A stretch of DNA of 21,777 bases from an uncultured Clostridia bacterium (GTDB taxonomy: Bacteria > Bacillota > Clostridia > Tissierellales > Peptoniphilaceae): the NCBI GenBank assembly GCA_947254025.1, contig CAMYBS010000019.1, positions 1 to 21,777 on the forward strand, written 5' to 3'. Shown here piece after piece: positions 1-7,256 of the stretch. The position numbers and the translations under genes were made by a program. The notes beneath the pieces are model-generated. The model worked only from the letters and a program-made list of their open reading frames with translations, was not told the origin of the DNA and did no database searches. Within the stretch, counting starts at the first letter, position 1. Each line of letters opens with the position of its first letter.

Positions 1-546
1 ATGAAGGTCGCTACCGGCTCCTTAAGACGCAAATTTTTATTAGAGCAAGAGGACAATGACTACATAGTTTCTGGGATAAGGGGCAACATCGAGTCGAGAG
101 TAGCAAAGCTTGATGAGATGGGCTTCGACGCTATTATATTATCAAGAGCGGCGATAGATAGACTAGACTTAAATGATGAGCTTAAAGGTAGACTCATAGA
201 CTTAGATGAGGACGAGTTTTTACCATCGCCATGCCAAGGTGTTATAGCTCTTGAAGTGAACTCGAATAATCACGAGCTAAAAGAGATGCTAACGTCTATA
301 AGGGATGCGAAAACTGATTTTGAAGTAGACATCGAGAGAGCCTTTCTTAGTGAGTCGGGCGCATCGTGCAACAAGCCGCTTGGTATACATGTAGTATCAA
401 AGGGCGATAAGGCACATGTCAAGGCCTTTATGGCATCAGACGACCTAAAGAGGTACAAGTATCTAGACTTTGATACGGACAAAGAAAGCTATGCACGTGA
501 TGTGAAAAAATACACTGAAGTGATTAAAGGTGAGATAGATGGCTAA
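1..546 (+). CDS. hemC: Porphobilinogen deaminase (hydroxymethylbilane synthase), C-terminal part
   Basis: Polymerises four porphobilinogens into hydroxymethylbilane in cytosolic tetrapyrrole synthesis. The visible 181 codons match only the second half of the roughly 300-residue family. The opening TGSLRR motif normally lies near residue 125-130, so the ATG at base 1 is an internal methionine or the window edge, not the usual start. Visible landmarks are LPSPCQG (residues 74-80) and ERAFLSESGASC, whose Cys123 corresponds to the cysteine that carries the dipyrromethane cofactor. The stop overlaps the start of the cobA-hemD fusion by 8 bases, which indicates one operon with translational coupling. 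The missing N-terminus cannot be judged here. Family assignment is firm; whether the gene is intact is unknown. Confidence 0.93.
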   Translation: MKVATGSLRRKFLLEQEDNDYIVSGIRGNIESRVAKLDEMGFDAIILSRAAIDRLDLNDELKGRLIDLDEDEFLPSPCQGVIALEVNSNNHELKEMLTSIRDAKTDFEVDIERAFLSESGASCNKPLGIHVVSKGDKAHVKAFMASDDLKRYKYLDFDTDKESYARDVKKYTEVIKGEIDG

Positions 547-2017
547 GGTATATTTAATTGGAGCGGGCCCTGGTGATGAGGGCCTAATTACTATAAAGGG
601 GCTAAGCTTAATACAAAAGGCGGACTACATTATCTACGACAGGCTTATCAATTATAACTTGCTCAATGAAAAGAAGGAAGGCGCAAATGTATTCTACGTC
701 GGTAAAGAGGGGATGAAGTCCTCTTGGAAGCAAGATGAGATTAATGAGCTTCTGCTTAAGTGCGCACGTGATGAAGGCAAGATCATAGTTAGACTAAAGG
801 GAGGCGACCCGCTTGTCTTTGGACGCGGATCTGAGGAAGCACTCTACCTAAAGGAGCACGGCGTTGATACGGAGATAGTGCCCGGCATCTCATCATCGAT
901 AGGTGGCCTTATATATGCAGGTATACCTACGACACACAGAGAAGTCGCAAGGAGCTTTCACGTCTTTACTGGTCACACTATGAACGGACCTGCAGAGCTT
1001 GATTGGGAAACCCTTGCACATATGGAAGGGACACTCATCTTCCTTATGGCTATGAGTAATATAGAGACCATTGCAAAGAAGCTTATAGAAGCTGGTAAGG
1101 ATCCAATGACTAAGGCAGCCTTCATATACAAGGCGACAAGGTCTGATCAAAGAAGATATATAACAACACTTAAGGATGCTTACAAGACTAAAGTGGATAA
1201 TGATATAAAGAATCCATCGGTCTTTGTAGTCGGAGATGTGGTTAACTTTGCCAAGGATATCGACTTCTTTGGAGACAGGCCACTTAAGGATAGAAGCTTT
1301 ATACTATTAAGAAAGAAGGAGTTCAATCAAGACTTCAAGGACTTCCTTATCGACAATAAGGCAGAGTTTTTGGAGCTTGAGACTATAAAGTACACTCCTA
1401 TACATGATGCTGGCTTTGATAATGCACTTAGGCATATAGAAGATTACAAGTGCCTTATACTTACAAGCCGTAATGCAGTAGAATTTTTCTTTAGGAGAGC
1501 CTTGGAACTTGCTATAGACTTTAGAAGATTTGCTAATATCAAGATAGCCTCCATTGGTCAGAAGACTATGAAGGACATAGCTCAGTATGGTTTCAAAGCA
1601 GACTATGTATCAGAGAAATATACATCAGACGAGCTGATCAAGAATGTAATATCGAACTTTGACAAGAAGGCAAAGGTTTTGTATCCTCACTCAGATAAGG
1701 CCAAGGGCAACATTAGAGCGGCACTAGCTGACTACGATGTAGACGCCTTTGAAGTGTATAAGAATAGCGATGAGGCATATGAGAAGATGTACCTTGATGA
1801 TAAGGTATATGATATCTTCTTCTTCTCGTCATCGGAAGCCATTAGCTTCAATAAGTTCTACCCAGAGATAATGGCAAAGGCGAGGATATATTCCATAGGA
1901 CCATATACTACAAAGAGCATAGAGGAGCTTGGCTACAAAGTATATAAAGAAGCCAAAGTACATGACTCAGAAGGCATGATAGATTTAATTAAAGAGGAGA
2001 TAAACAATGAAGAATAG
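539..2017 (+). CDS. cobA-hemD: Uroporphyrinogen-III C-methyltransferase / uroporphyrinogen-III synthase fusion
   Basis: A bifunctional 492-residue protein. Residues 1 to about 240 are a SAM-dependent uroporphyrinogen-III methyltransferase (SUMT) that makes precorrin-2. Visible motifs are VYLIGAGPGD near the N-terminus, VRLKGGDPLVFGRG, a GISSSIGG loop and IPTTHRE. Residues from about 250 to the end fit uroporphyrinogen-III synthase, which cyclises hydroxymethylbilane; this family is weakly conserved, but SSSEA near the C-terminus and the length fit. This fusion is common in clostridia. It sits between hemC and hemB with overlaps at both ends (8 and 11 bases), so hemC, hemD and SUMT activities should be made together. 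It channels flux to siroheme or cobalamin rather than only to heme. No frameshift is seen. Confidence 0.93.
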   Translation: MAKVYLIGAGPGDEGLITIKGLSLIQKADYIIYDRLINYNLLNEKKEGANVFYVGKEGMKSSWKQDEINELLLKCARDEGKIIVRLKGGDPLVFGRGSEEALYLKEHGVDTEIVPGISSSIGGLIYAGIPTTHREVARSFHVFTGHTMNGPAELDWETLAHMEGTLIFLMAMSNIETIAKKLIEAGKDPMTKAAFIYKATRSDQRRYITTLKDAYKTKVDNDIKNPSVFVVGDVVNFAKDIDFFGDRPLKDRSFILLRKKEFNQDFKDFLIDNKAEFLELETIKYTPIHDAGFDNALRHIEDYKCLILTSRNAVEFFFRRALELAIDFRRFANIKIASIGQKTMKDIAQYGFKADYVSEKYTSDELIKNVISNFDKKAKVLYPHSDKAKGNIRAALADYDVDAFEVYKNSDEAYEKMYLDDKVYDIFFFSSSEAISFNKFYPEIMAKARIYSIGPYTTKSIEELGYKVYKEAKVHDSEGMIDLIKEEINNEE

Positions 2018-2963
2018 AATGAGAAGACTAAGACTTAATGCGAACATTAGAGAAGTATTCGCAGAGACAGTGCTTAGAAAGGAAGACCTAATATATCCAC
2101 TTTTTGTAAAAGATGGAGTCAATGAAGTCGAAGATATAAAGAGCTTAAAGGGACAAAAGCAATACACCGTTGACAAGCTTGATGAAGTGATTAAAGAGTT
2201 AAAGGACTTGGGCATACGCTCAGTAATACTATTTGGCGTGCCAGAGCACAAAGACGCGTGCGGCTCAGGTGCATATGCAAAGGACGGCGTTGTTCAAAGA
2301 GCGATTAGAAAGATCAAAGAGCTTGACAAGGACTTCATCGTTATAGGTGACGTGTGCATGTGCGAGTACACTGATCACGGTCACTGCGGCATCTTGCACG
2401 AGGGCTATGTAGATAATGACGAGACTGTTTCATACTTACAAAAGATAGCCGTGTCCATGGCAGAGGCAGGAGTAGATATAGTCGCTCCATCTGACATGAT
2501 GGACGGACGCGTTGCCAAGATTAGAGAAGCACTTGATGATGCTGGCTACATCAACGTATCAATCATGAGCTATGCATCAAAGTTTGCATCAAACTACTAC
2601 GGACCATTCAGAGATGCAGCAGGTAGCGCACCAAGTTTTGGCGATAGAAAGCAGTATCAAATGGACTACAGAAACAAAAGGGAAGCACTTAGAGAGATAC
2701 TATTAGACGTAGATGAGGGAGCCGACATGCTTATAGTTAAGCCTGCCATGGCATATGGAGACATAATTAAGCTTGCAGCCGAAGAGACTAAGTTACCTAT
2801 AGTTGCTTACTCAGTAAGTGGAGAGTATGCTATGCTATATGACGCAGTTGCGGGTGGCCTTGTCAAAGAAGACATCATCATGGAGACTATGCTTTCATTC
2901 AAAAGAGCGGGAGCAAATTTAATCATCACATACTTTGCTAAGTACTTAGCAGAAAGATTATAA
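2007..2963 (+). CDS. hemB: Delta-aminolevulinic acid dehydratase (porphobilinogen synthase)
   Basis: Condenses two 5-aminolevulinates into porphobilinogen. The 318-residue length is close to the usual 320-330. The N-terminus has the family signature RLRLNANIRE. The zinc site is of the cysteine type: Cys117, Cys119 and Cys127 in DVCMCEYTDHGHC. The two Schiff-base lysines are Lys192 (SYASKFASNYYGP) and Lys245 (IVKPAMAYGD). The start lies within the 3' end of cobA-hemD, behind a GAGGAG ribosome binding site. The stop overlaps the next gene as TAATG. Clostridial clusters often continue with hemL, but here the following gene is RNase H. Very secure call. Confidence 0.97.
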   Translation: MKNRMRRLRLNANIREVFAETVLRKEDLIYPLFVKDGVNEVEDIKSLKGQKQYTVDKLDEVIKELKDLGIRSVILFGVPEHKDACGSGAYAKDGVVQRAIRKIKELDKDFIVIGDVCMCEYTDHGHCGILHEGYVDNDETVSYLQKIAVSMAEAGVDIVAPSDMMDGRVAKIREALDDAGYINVSIMSYASKFASNYYGPFRDAAGSAPSFGDRKQYQMDYRNKREALREILLDVDEGADMLIVKPAMAYGDIIKLAAEETKLPIVAYSVSGEYAMLYDAVAGGLVKEDIIMETMLSFKRAGANLIITYFAKYLAERL

Positions 2964-3565
2964 TGGTGAAGAAGTATTATGCCGTGAAGTCCGGCAGAGT
3001 TAGCGGCATATATGAGACATGGGACGAAGCGAAAGAACAAGTTCATGGATATAAGCAAGCGATGTATAAGTCGTTTAAGACCTTAGAGGAGGCTCAGTCA
3101 TACATGGAAGACGAGGCGCCTGAAGTCAAAAACGATTTGACTGGAAAACTTCTTGCTTATGTTGATGGGAGCTTCAGCAATATAATAAAAAAATATGCAG
3201 CAGCTGCCGTATATGTCATAGATGACGAAGTGATAGCTACAGAGGCACTTGCATATGATGACAAAGAGCTTGTTCAAATACGAAACGTTGCAGGCGAGAT
3301 CAAAGCATCGATGATGGCGATTGACTACGCGATAGACAAGGGCTACGACGAAGTGCACATCTTCTTTGACTACGAAGGTATACGCAGCTGGGCCATGGGT
3401 TATTGGAAGACAAACATAGACGCGACTAAGGACTACAAGAAGTTTTTCAATGCGAAGAAGGACGAGGTCAAGATACATTTTCATAAGGTAGAGGCACACA
3501 CGGGAGATAAGTATAACGAGCTTGCAGACAGCTTAGCTAAAAAAGCGCTGATTAAAATGTCTTGA
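2963..3565 (+). CDS. rnhA: Ribonuclease H1 with N-terminal viroplasmin-like hybrid-binding domain
   Basis: Degrades the RNA strand of RNA-DNA hybrids, with a role in primer and R-loop removal. Residues 2-48 (KKYYAVKSGRVSGIY start, then FKTLEEAQSYM) form the small viroplasmin-type domain typical of eukaryote-like and many clostridial RNases H1. Residues about 62-196 are the catalytic fold. Candidate catalytic acids are Asp68 (YVDGSF), Glu112 (AGEIKA), Asp136 (FFDYEG) and Asp189 (NELADS), with His179 in the flexible loop. All are present, so it should be active. At 200 residues it is compact. It starts inside the hemB stop codon, so it is probably translated from the hem operon transcript; a functional link to tetrapyrrole synthesis is not obvious. 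Confidence 0.92.
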   Translation: MVKKYYAVKSGRVSGIYETWDEAKEQVHGYKQAMYKSFKTLEEAQSYMEDEAPEVKNDLTGKLLAYVDGSFSNIIKKYAAAAVYVIDDEVIATEALAYDDKELVQIRNVAGEIKASMMAIDYAIDKGYDEVHIFFDYEGIRSWAMGYWKTNIDATKDYKKFFNAKKDEVKIHFHKVEAHTGDKYNELADSLAKKALIKMS

Positions 3566-3590
3566 CATCTACATTCTAAGAGTATATAAT
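3562..3590 (+). promoter_or_regulatory. Sigma-A promoter of the xre-immA-C39 unit
   Basis: Perfect consensus TTGACA (3562-3567), a 17-base spacer and TATAAT (3585-3590). The -35 box overlaps the stop codon of rnhA. About 45 bases follow before the XRE start. Strength is inferred from consensus match; such a strong promoter would fit control by the XRE repressor it transcribes. Confidence 0.85.
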
Positions 3591-3621
3591 AAAGGTACTT
3601 GAATGACAAAGATTAATATAT

Positions 3622-3627
3622 GGAGGT
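3622..3627 (+). promoter_or_regulatory. Ribosome binding site that decides the XRE start
   Basis: GGAGGT lies 7 bases before the ATG at 3635. It overlaps an in-frame upstream ATG at 3620, which therefore cannot be the real start. Confidence 0.85.
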
Positions 3628-3634
3628 TGAACTT

Positions 3635-4015
3635 ATGAATTTTGCAATGAAGTTAAAAAGATTGAGAGAACGTGCAGGCTTAACTCAAACTGAGCTTGCG
3701 GAGCAATTAGGTTTATCATTAAAAACTATATCAAGATACGAAGTCAATGGTATGAGACCTCGTAGTAGACAAACATATAACGACATGGCTAATATATTTA
3801 GAGTAGACGCATCATACTTATTAGTTGATGATGACGACTACAAAGTACCGGTTCAAGATCAAAACTATGACATGCTTGTGAATGGTATGATAGGCTTGTT
3901 TGCTGGTGGCACACTTAGTGATGAAGACAAGAAGGCTGTTGTTGAAGCGATAACTGAAGCTTATTACAAGTCGAAGTATCAAAATGCAGACAAAAAAGAA
4001 GGCAGCAAGAATTAG
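3635..4015 (+). CDS. XRE-family transcriptional regulator paired with an ImmA protease
   Basis: A 126-residue DNA-binding protein. Residues about 6-60 form a Cro/C1-type helix-turn-helix (LRERAGLTQTELAEQLGLS, then SRYEVNGMRP). The C-terminal part contains an acidic linker (VDDDD) and a conserved-looking helix around LFAGGTLSDEDKKAV, a tail I recognise from Bacillota repressors encoded beside ImmA/IrrE proteases. The stop TAG overlaps the GTG start of the immA gene, so the pair is translationally coupled. By analogy with ImmR/ImmA of Bacillus mobile elements, it probably represses its own strong promoter and is inactivated when the protease cleaves it. No integrase is nearby, so a role in element excision is not supported. 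Confidence 0.88.
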   Translation: MNFAMKLKRLRERAGLTQTELAEQLGLSLKTISRYEVNGMRPRSRQTYNDMANIFRVDASYLLVDDDDYKVPVQDQNYDMLVNGMIGLFAGGTLSDEDKKAVVEAITEAYYKSKYQNADKKEGSKN

Positions 4016-4557
4016 TGAGTGAGAAATATTTAGAAGACGCACTCAATTTGATAGAAGAACACGGGACAAACGATCCATATGAGATATTAGAGAACCTTGG
4101 AGTGGTAGTCATACCTATTAACATAGGTGCTGCCTTCCTTGGTATGTTTAGAATTTTAGACGGTGTAAGCTACGTAATATATAATACTCGCGTGGATGAA
4201 ATCGTGATTAAAGAAGTCCTGGCACATGAGCTAGGACATTTTTTATATCATAAAGAGTATGCAAGTGAAGCTGAGTTAGCCGACTTTGGTTTAACACAAG
4301 AGTCGTCTATCATAGAAGCACAGGCCAATACCTTTGCGGCGCATCTACTTATAGATGAGGATGAGCTCTTGGACACCTTAGAGGAAGGCATGAGCTATAT
4401 GGAGCTTGCTCAAAGACTTATGATTGATGAGAACCTACTACTTTATAAGCTTAAGTCAATGAAGAAGAGAGGACTTAAGATTAATTTAAGTGAAGTGGCT
4501 CGCAGTGAATTCTTTCAAAATCTAGCAGAACAAGCTAAAAATTACGATGTAGACTAG
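4015..4557 (+). CDS. ImmA/IrrE-family metallo-endopeptidase
   Basis: A 180-residue zinc protease. The motif HELGH (His71, Glu72, His75) gives two zinc ligands and the catalytic Glu; Glu101 in IIEAQANTFAAHLL is the expected third ligand. The family cleaves cognate XRE repressors after stress or signalling, and the partner is immediately upstream with a one-base overlap (TAGTG, GTG start at 4015). The C-terminal helices (about 115-175) probably hold the substrate-recognition part. There is no signal peptide, so it acts in the cytosol. The following gene encodes a lipoprotein just beyond its stop, an unusual third member for this pair. Confidence 0.9.
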   Translation: MSEKYLEDALNLIEEHGTNDPYEILENLGVVVIPINIGAAFLGMFRILDGVSYVIYNTRVDEIVIKEVLAHELGHFLYHKEYASEAELADFGLTQESSIIEAQANTFAAHLLIDEDELLDTLEEGMSYMELAQRLMIDENLLLYKLKSMKKRGLKINLSEVARSEFFQNLAEQAKNYDVD

Positions 4558-4568
4558 TGGAGGAAACT

Positions 4569-5663
4569 ATGAAGAAGAAAATTTTAACTTTAGCAGCATT
4601 ACTGCTTATAAGCTTATGCTTATTTGCGTGCAATGGAAAAGAAGCCAATAAATTTGCTATAAAAGGACAATACACAACAGCAGGTACTGATGGTGTATTG
4701 ACTTCTTATGACATTGATGGCAAAGAATATGTCATCTTTGATCAATTCTTAGAAGAGCTTAACCCAACTATACATAGAGTTGGTAATGTTTACGAGATGG
4801 TAGATGGAGTGCCTACGCCTAAGAAGAGCGAAGACGGCCACTACTACCTTGACGATGGTATGCTATACAGCACAGATAAGGCCATAGAAGCAATAAGACT
4901 TGACAAGGATACTTATAGTAAACTAGAAGACGTTAAGTTCCCTATATACTACAAGGACGAAGCGATTGCTTTAGACAGTGGAGTAAAGAAGCTTAACGAT
5001 GTAATCTTCTACCCACTAGAGCACTTAGAAGAAGTGTTTAAGTTCAAAGCTGAAAACGGCGAATTCGTTTTCGAGACAAAGGACGATAACGAGCTTGAAG
5101 TTCTTAATCAAAGGGACTACGACTGGTATATAGATCAAAAAGAAACAGGAAAGTACTCTGAAAACAACTGCGGACCAAGCTGCGCTGTTATGACTTTGTA
5201 CTTCCAAAAAGGTTATGACAAGGCAGTCACAGCTGAGATGGCAAGGAACACTCGCCTTAACGATGGTGGCTGGTGGTATACTAACGACGTTAGTGACTTC
5301 TTGAAGGACTCAGGTGTTACACACAAGATGAAGTTCTACAAGAACCCAGACAGCTTACTTAAGCCGCTTAGAGAAGGCAAGGTATGCATCATTTGCATCG
5401 ATTCATCAACACTACGTTACAATCCAGATGTGAACTCACACTTCAACAAGTACTACACAGGTGGCGGCGGTCACTTCATAGTTGTTAATGGTTACAAGGT
5501 TGTAGATGGAAGACTTTATTATATAGTAAACGATCCTAACTCTTGGGGTATGAAGTACTCAGATGGCACTTACATGGGTAAGGACAGGTACTACGACGCC
5601 ATCGACATAGACAAGACAGTTAGAGAATGGTCAAGAGAGTATTACATTATAGATAATAAATAG
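4569..5663 (+). CDS. C39-like papain-fold lipoprotein
   Basis: A 364-residue surface protein. The start at 4569 is chosen because GGAGG (4559-4563) precedes it; the GTG at 4557 lies within that site. Residues 1-21 are a lipoprotein signal peptide ending in LCLFAC, with Cys21 as the lipidation site. Residues about 30-175 are a beta-rich region resembling stalk domains found in clostridial surface proteins, with no firm family. Residues about 180-364 match the peptidase C39-like fold: NNCGPSCAVM (Cys201), GGGGHFIVVNGY (His302) and NDPNS (Asp322). All catalytic positions are present, so a protease or amidase role is plausible; the substrate is unknown. It is transcribed with the XRE and ImmA genes and ends at a terminator. 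Confidence 0.82.
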   Translation: MKKKILTLAALLLISLCLFACNGKEANKFAIKGQYTTAGTDGVLTSYDIDGKEYVIFDQFLEELNPTIHRVGNVYEMVDGVPTPKKSEDGHYYLDDGMLYSTDKAIEAIRLDKDTYSKLEDVKFPIYYKDEAIALDSGVKKLNDVIFYPLEHLEEVFKFKAENGEFVFETKDDNELEVLNQRDYDWYIDQKETGKYSENNCGPSCAVMTLYFQKGYDKAVTAEMARNTRLNDGGWWYTNDVSDFLKDSGVTHKMKFYKNPDSLLKPLREGKVCIICIDSSTLRYNPDVNSHFNKYYTGGGGHFIVVNGYKVVDGRLYYIVNDPNSWGMKYSDGTYMGKDRYYDAIDIDKTVREWSREYYIIDNK

Positions 5664-5665
5664 TG

Positions 5666-5693
5666 AATAGGCGACTTAGTCGTCTATTTTTTT
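5666..5693 (+). terminator. Rho-independent terminator after the C39 lipoprotein gene
   Basis: A 10-base-pair stem (AATAGGCGAC with GTCGTCTATT, one G-U pair), a TTA loop, then a T tract to 5693. It closes the XRE-ImmA-C39 unit three bases after the stop codon. Confidence 0.88.
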
Positions 5694-5717
5694 GACTAAA
5701 AAAGGAGGCATATAGAA

Positions 5718-6857
5718 GTGGATATACTAGATAAATTAAAAAATAGAGAAGAGACTTACCTTCCTATCAAAAGAACGAAAGCTGTAGAGGAGCTTGGCTT
5801 CTCACTATACGATGCGTATCAAAGCAAGAGACGCTTTGAACGCTTTGCACGCTTTTTCATGGAAGCCTTTGATGAGATAGATAGCCCTGATTACTACAAG
5901 AGCGCGCTTAAGAAGTCCGAGCTTGGATACGAAGTCTACTTAAAGCTTGACTCACAGCTAAAGGTTGCGCACAGTGTTAAGGCGAGAGGCGGCTTCAACG
6001 AAGTCATGTCTAAGGTAGAAGAAGTGCTTACACAAAAGGACATGATGGAGGACTTCGATACTCTTAGCCTTGATGATATAAGACGCATCATGAGTGAATA
6101 CACGATAGAGGTCAGCTCTACCGGAAACTTAGGTCTATCCATAGGACTATGTGCCAAGGCTTTCGGCTTTAAAGCAAAGGTTCATATGAGCCGCGACGCT
6201 AAGGAGTGGAAGAAAAAACTACTTAGAGAGGCGGGAGCAGAAGTCGTAGAGTATGAAAGCGACTACACATACGCAGTGAAGATGGGCAGATTGAGTGCTA
6301 GTAAGAACCCAATGAGCTACTTTGTAGATGACGAGATGAGTGAGAAGCTCTTCTTAGGTTATGCGGCATCCATCTTCGAAGTGGCAGATGAGGTGAGTTT
6401 AAGCACTATGCATATAAGCCGCGAGGAGCCGCTACATGTCTTTCTACCTTGTGGTGTAGGAGGCGCACCTGGTGGCATTGCCTTTGCCTTGAGAAGCTTC
6501 TTCAAAGACATGGTGCGCATATACTTCGTAGAGCCAACAGAGTACCCTTGCATGCTATATAGTTATGTAAGTGGTGAGGCTAAGTCTGTTAACGAGATAG
6601 GACTTGGTGGCATAAGTGTTGCCGATGGTCTTGCATGCAGCGCACCATCTAAGCTAGTCTTTCCTATGCTTGACGCTCTTGTAGATGGCTTCTTCACCTT
6701 TAACGATGAGAGCATTCTCTTAGCAAAAAAGTGCATATACGATACAGACCATGAAGTAGTAGAGCCATCAAGTGCAGCAGCCTTGCTTGCATATGAGAAG
6801 CTTTCTAAACCTAAGAACTCAATTCTTTGGATGACGGGATCTAATGTTGATAAATAG
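5718..6857 (+). CDS. dsdA: D-serine dehydratase (D-serine ammonia-lyase)
   Basis: A PLP enzyme that converts D-serine to pyruvate and ammonia, for detoxification or catabolism. It has 379 residues, against about 440 for the E. coli enzyme. HSVKARGGFNEV carries the PLP lysine (Lys88). STGNLGLSIG, the VHMSRDAKEWKK segment, the phosphate-binding LPCGVGGAPGG loop, EPTEYPCML and VADGLA all match DsdA specifically rather than other type-II PLP enzymes. The shortening lies in the N-terminal region and at the C-terminus, which stops soon after the conserved MTG. Start is GTG at 5718 with GGAGG nine bases upstream. No clear promoter is visible between the preceding terminator and this gene, so it may depend on readthrough or on a weak promoter. 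Confidence 0.92.
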   Translation: MDILDKLKNREETYLPIKRTKAVEELGFSLYDAYQSKRRFERFARFFMEAFDEIDSPDYYKSALKKSELGYEVYLKLDSQLKVAHSVKARGGFNEVMSKVEEVLTQKDMMEDFDTLSLDDIRRIMSEYTIEVSSTGNLGLSIGLCAKAFGFKAKVHMSRDAKEWKKKLLREAGAEVVEYESDYTYAVKMGRLSASKNPMSYFVDDEMSEKLFLGYAASIFEVADEVSLSTMHISREEPLHVFLPCGVGGAPGGIAFALRSFFKDMVRIYFVEPTEYPCMLYSYVSGEAKSVNEIGLGGISVADGLACSAPSKLVFPMLDALVDGFFTFNDESILLAKKCIYDTDHEVVEPSSAAALLAYEKLSKPKNSILWMTGSNVDK

Positions 6858-6868
6858 CTTTTAAAGTA

Positions 6869-6897
6869 TTGAATTCTACATTTATTAGTGATATAAT
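6869..6897 (+). promoter_or_regulatory. Sigma-A promoter of the PII-antiporter-nucleoside-transporter operon
   Basis: TTGAAT (6869-6874), a 17-base spacer and consensus TATAAT (6892-6897), 19 bases before the start at 6917 and 6 bases before its GGAGG. It is the only clear promoter I find ahead of the eight closely packed genes ending at 14860. Confidence 0.8.
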
Positions 6898-6916
6898 TAA
6901 AATTTGGAGGGATATT

Positions 6917-7255
6917 ATGAATTTATTAGTTGTTATTTTAAATGAAATGGATAAGCTTGATGAATTATTACTTGAGCTTTCTAAAAAATCTATCACAGGA
7001 GGAACTATACTTGAGAGTCAAGGTATGGCAGCAACGCTTGCTGATTGGCACAAAGAGATAAGCGCCTTCGGTGGTTTAAGAAGAATTTTGAACGGACAAA
7101 GACCATTCAACAAGACTTTGTTAATGGTACTTGACGACGAAAAACTTGCCGTAGCAAAGGACGTTGTTAAAACTGTTATGGGCAATATTGAAAATGAAAA
7201 TACAGGAATTATGTTTACACTAGATGTAAAGAGTGTGGAGGGCTTGACTAAATAG
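6917..7255 (+). CDS. PII-like (GlnB/CutA-fold) signalling protein
   Basis: A 112-residue protein with the ferredoxin-like PII pattern: a first strand MNLLVVILN, a first helix DKLDELLLELSK, GGTILESQG, a long flexible T-loop-like segment (about residues 36-66), then KTLLMVLDDEKLAVAKDVV and a closing GIMFTLDVKSVEGL. It lacks the uridylylated Tyr context of classical GlnB, so it is a PII-like relative. The start at 6917 is supported by GGAGG and by the upstream promoter, which would otherwise lie inside the gene. Its stop is one base from the antiporter start, suggesting it senses a nucleotide or ion signal and controls that transporter, as other PII-like proteins do for their adjacent transporters. 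The ligand is unknown. Confidence 0.75.
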   Translation: MNLLVVILNEMDKLDELLLELSKKSITGGTILESQGMAATLADWHKEISAFGGLRRILNGQRPFNKTLLMVLDDEKLAVAKDVVKTVMGNIENENTGIMFTLDVKSVEGLTK

Positions 7256-7256
7256 T

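Noticed and set aside
3098..3499. 133-codon minus-strand open frame in rnhA
   Set aside because: Opposite the conserved catalytic domain; no family resemblance.
3635..4557. XRE-ImmA pair as the control region of an integrative element
   Set aside because: No integrase, excisionase, attachment-site repeat or conjugation gene is present; tRNA genes are 15 kb away and intact without flanking repeats.
6869..6916. Longer PII-like protein starting at TTG 6869
   Set aside because: That codon is part of the -35 box; GGAGG supports 6917, and the PII fold begins there.
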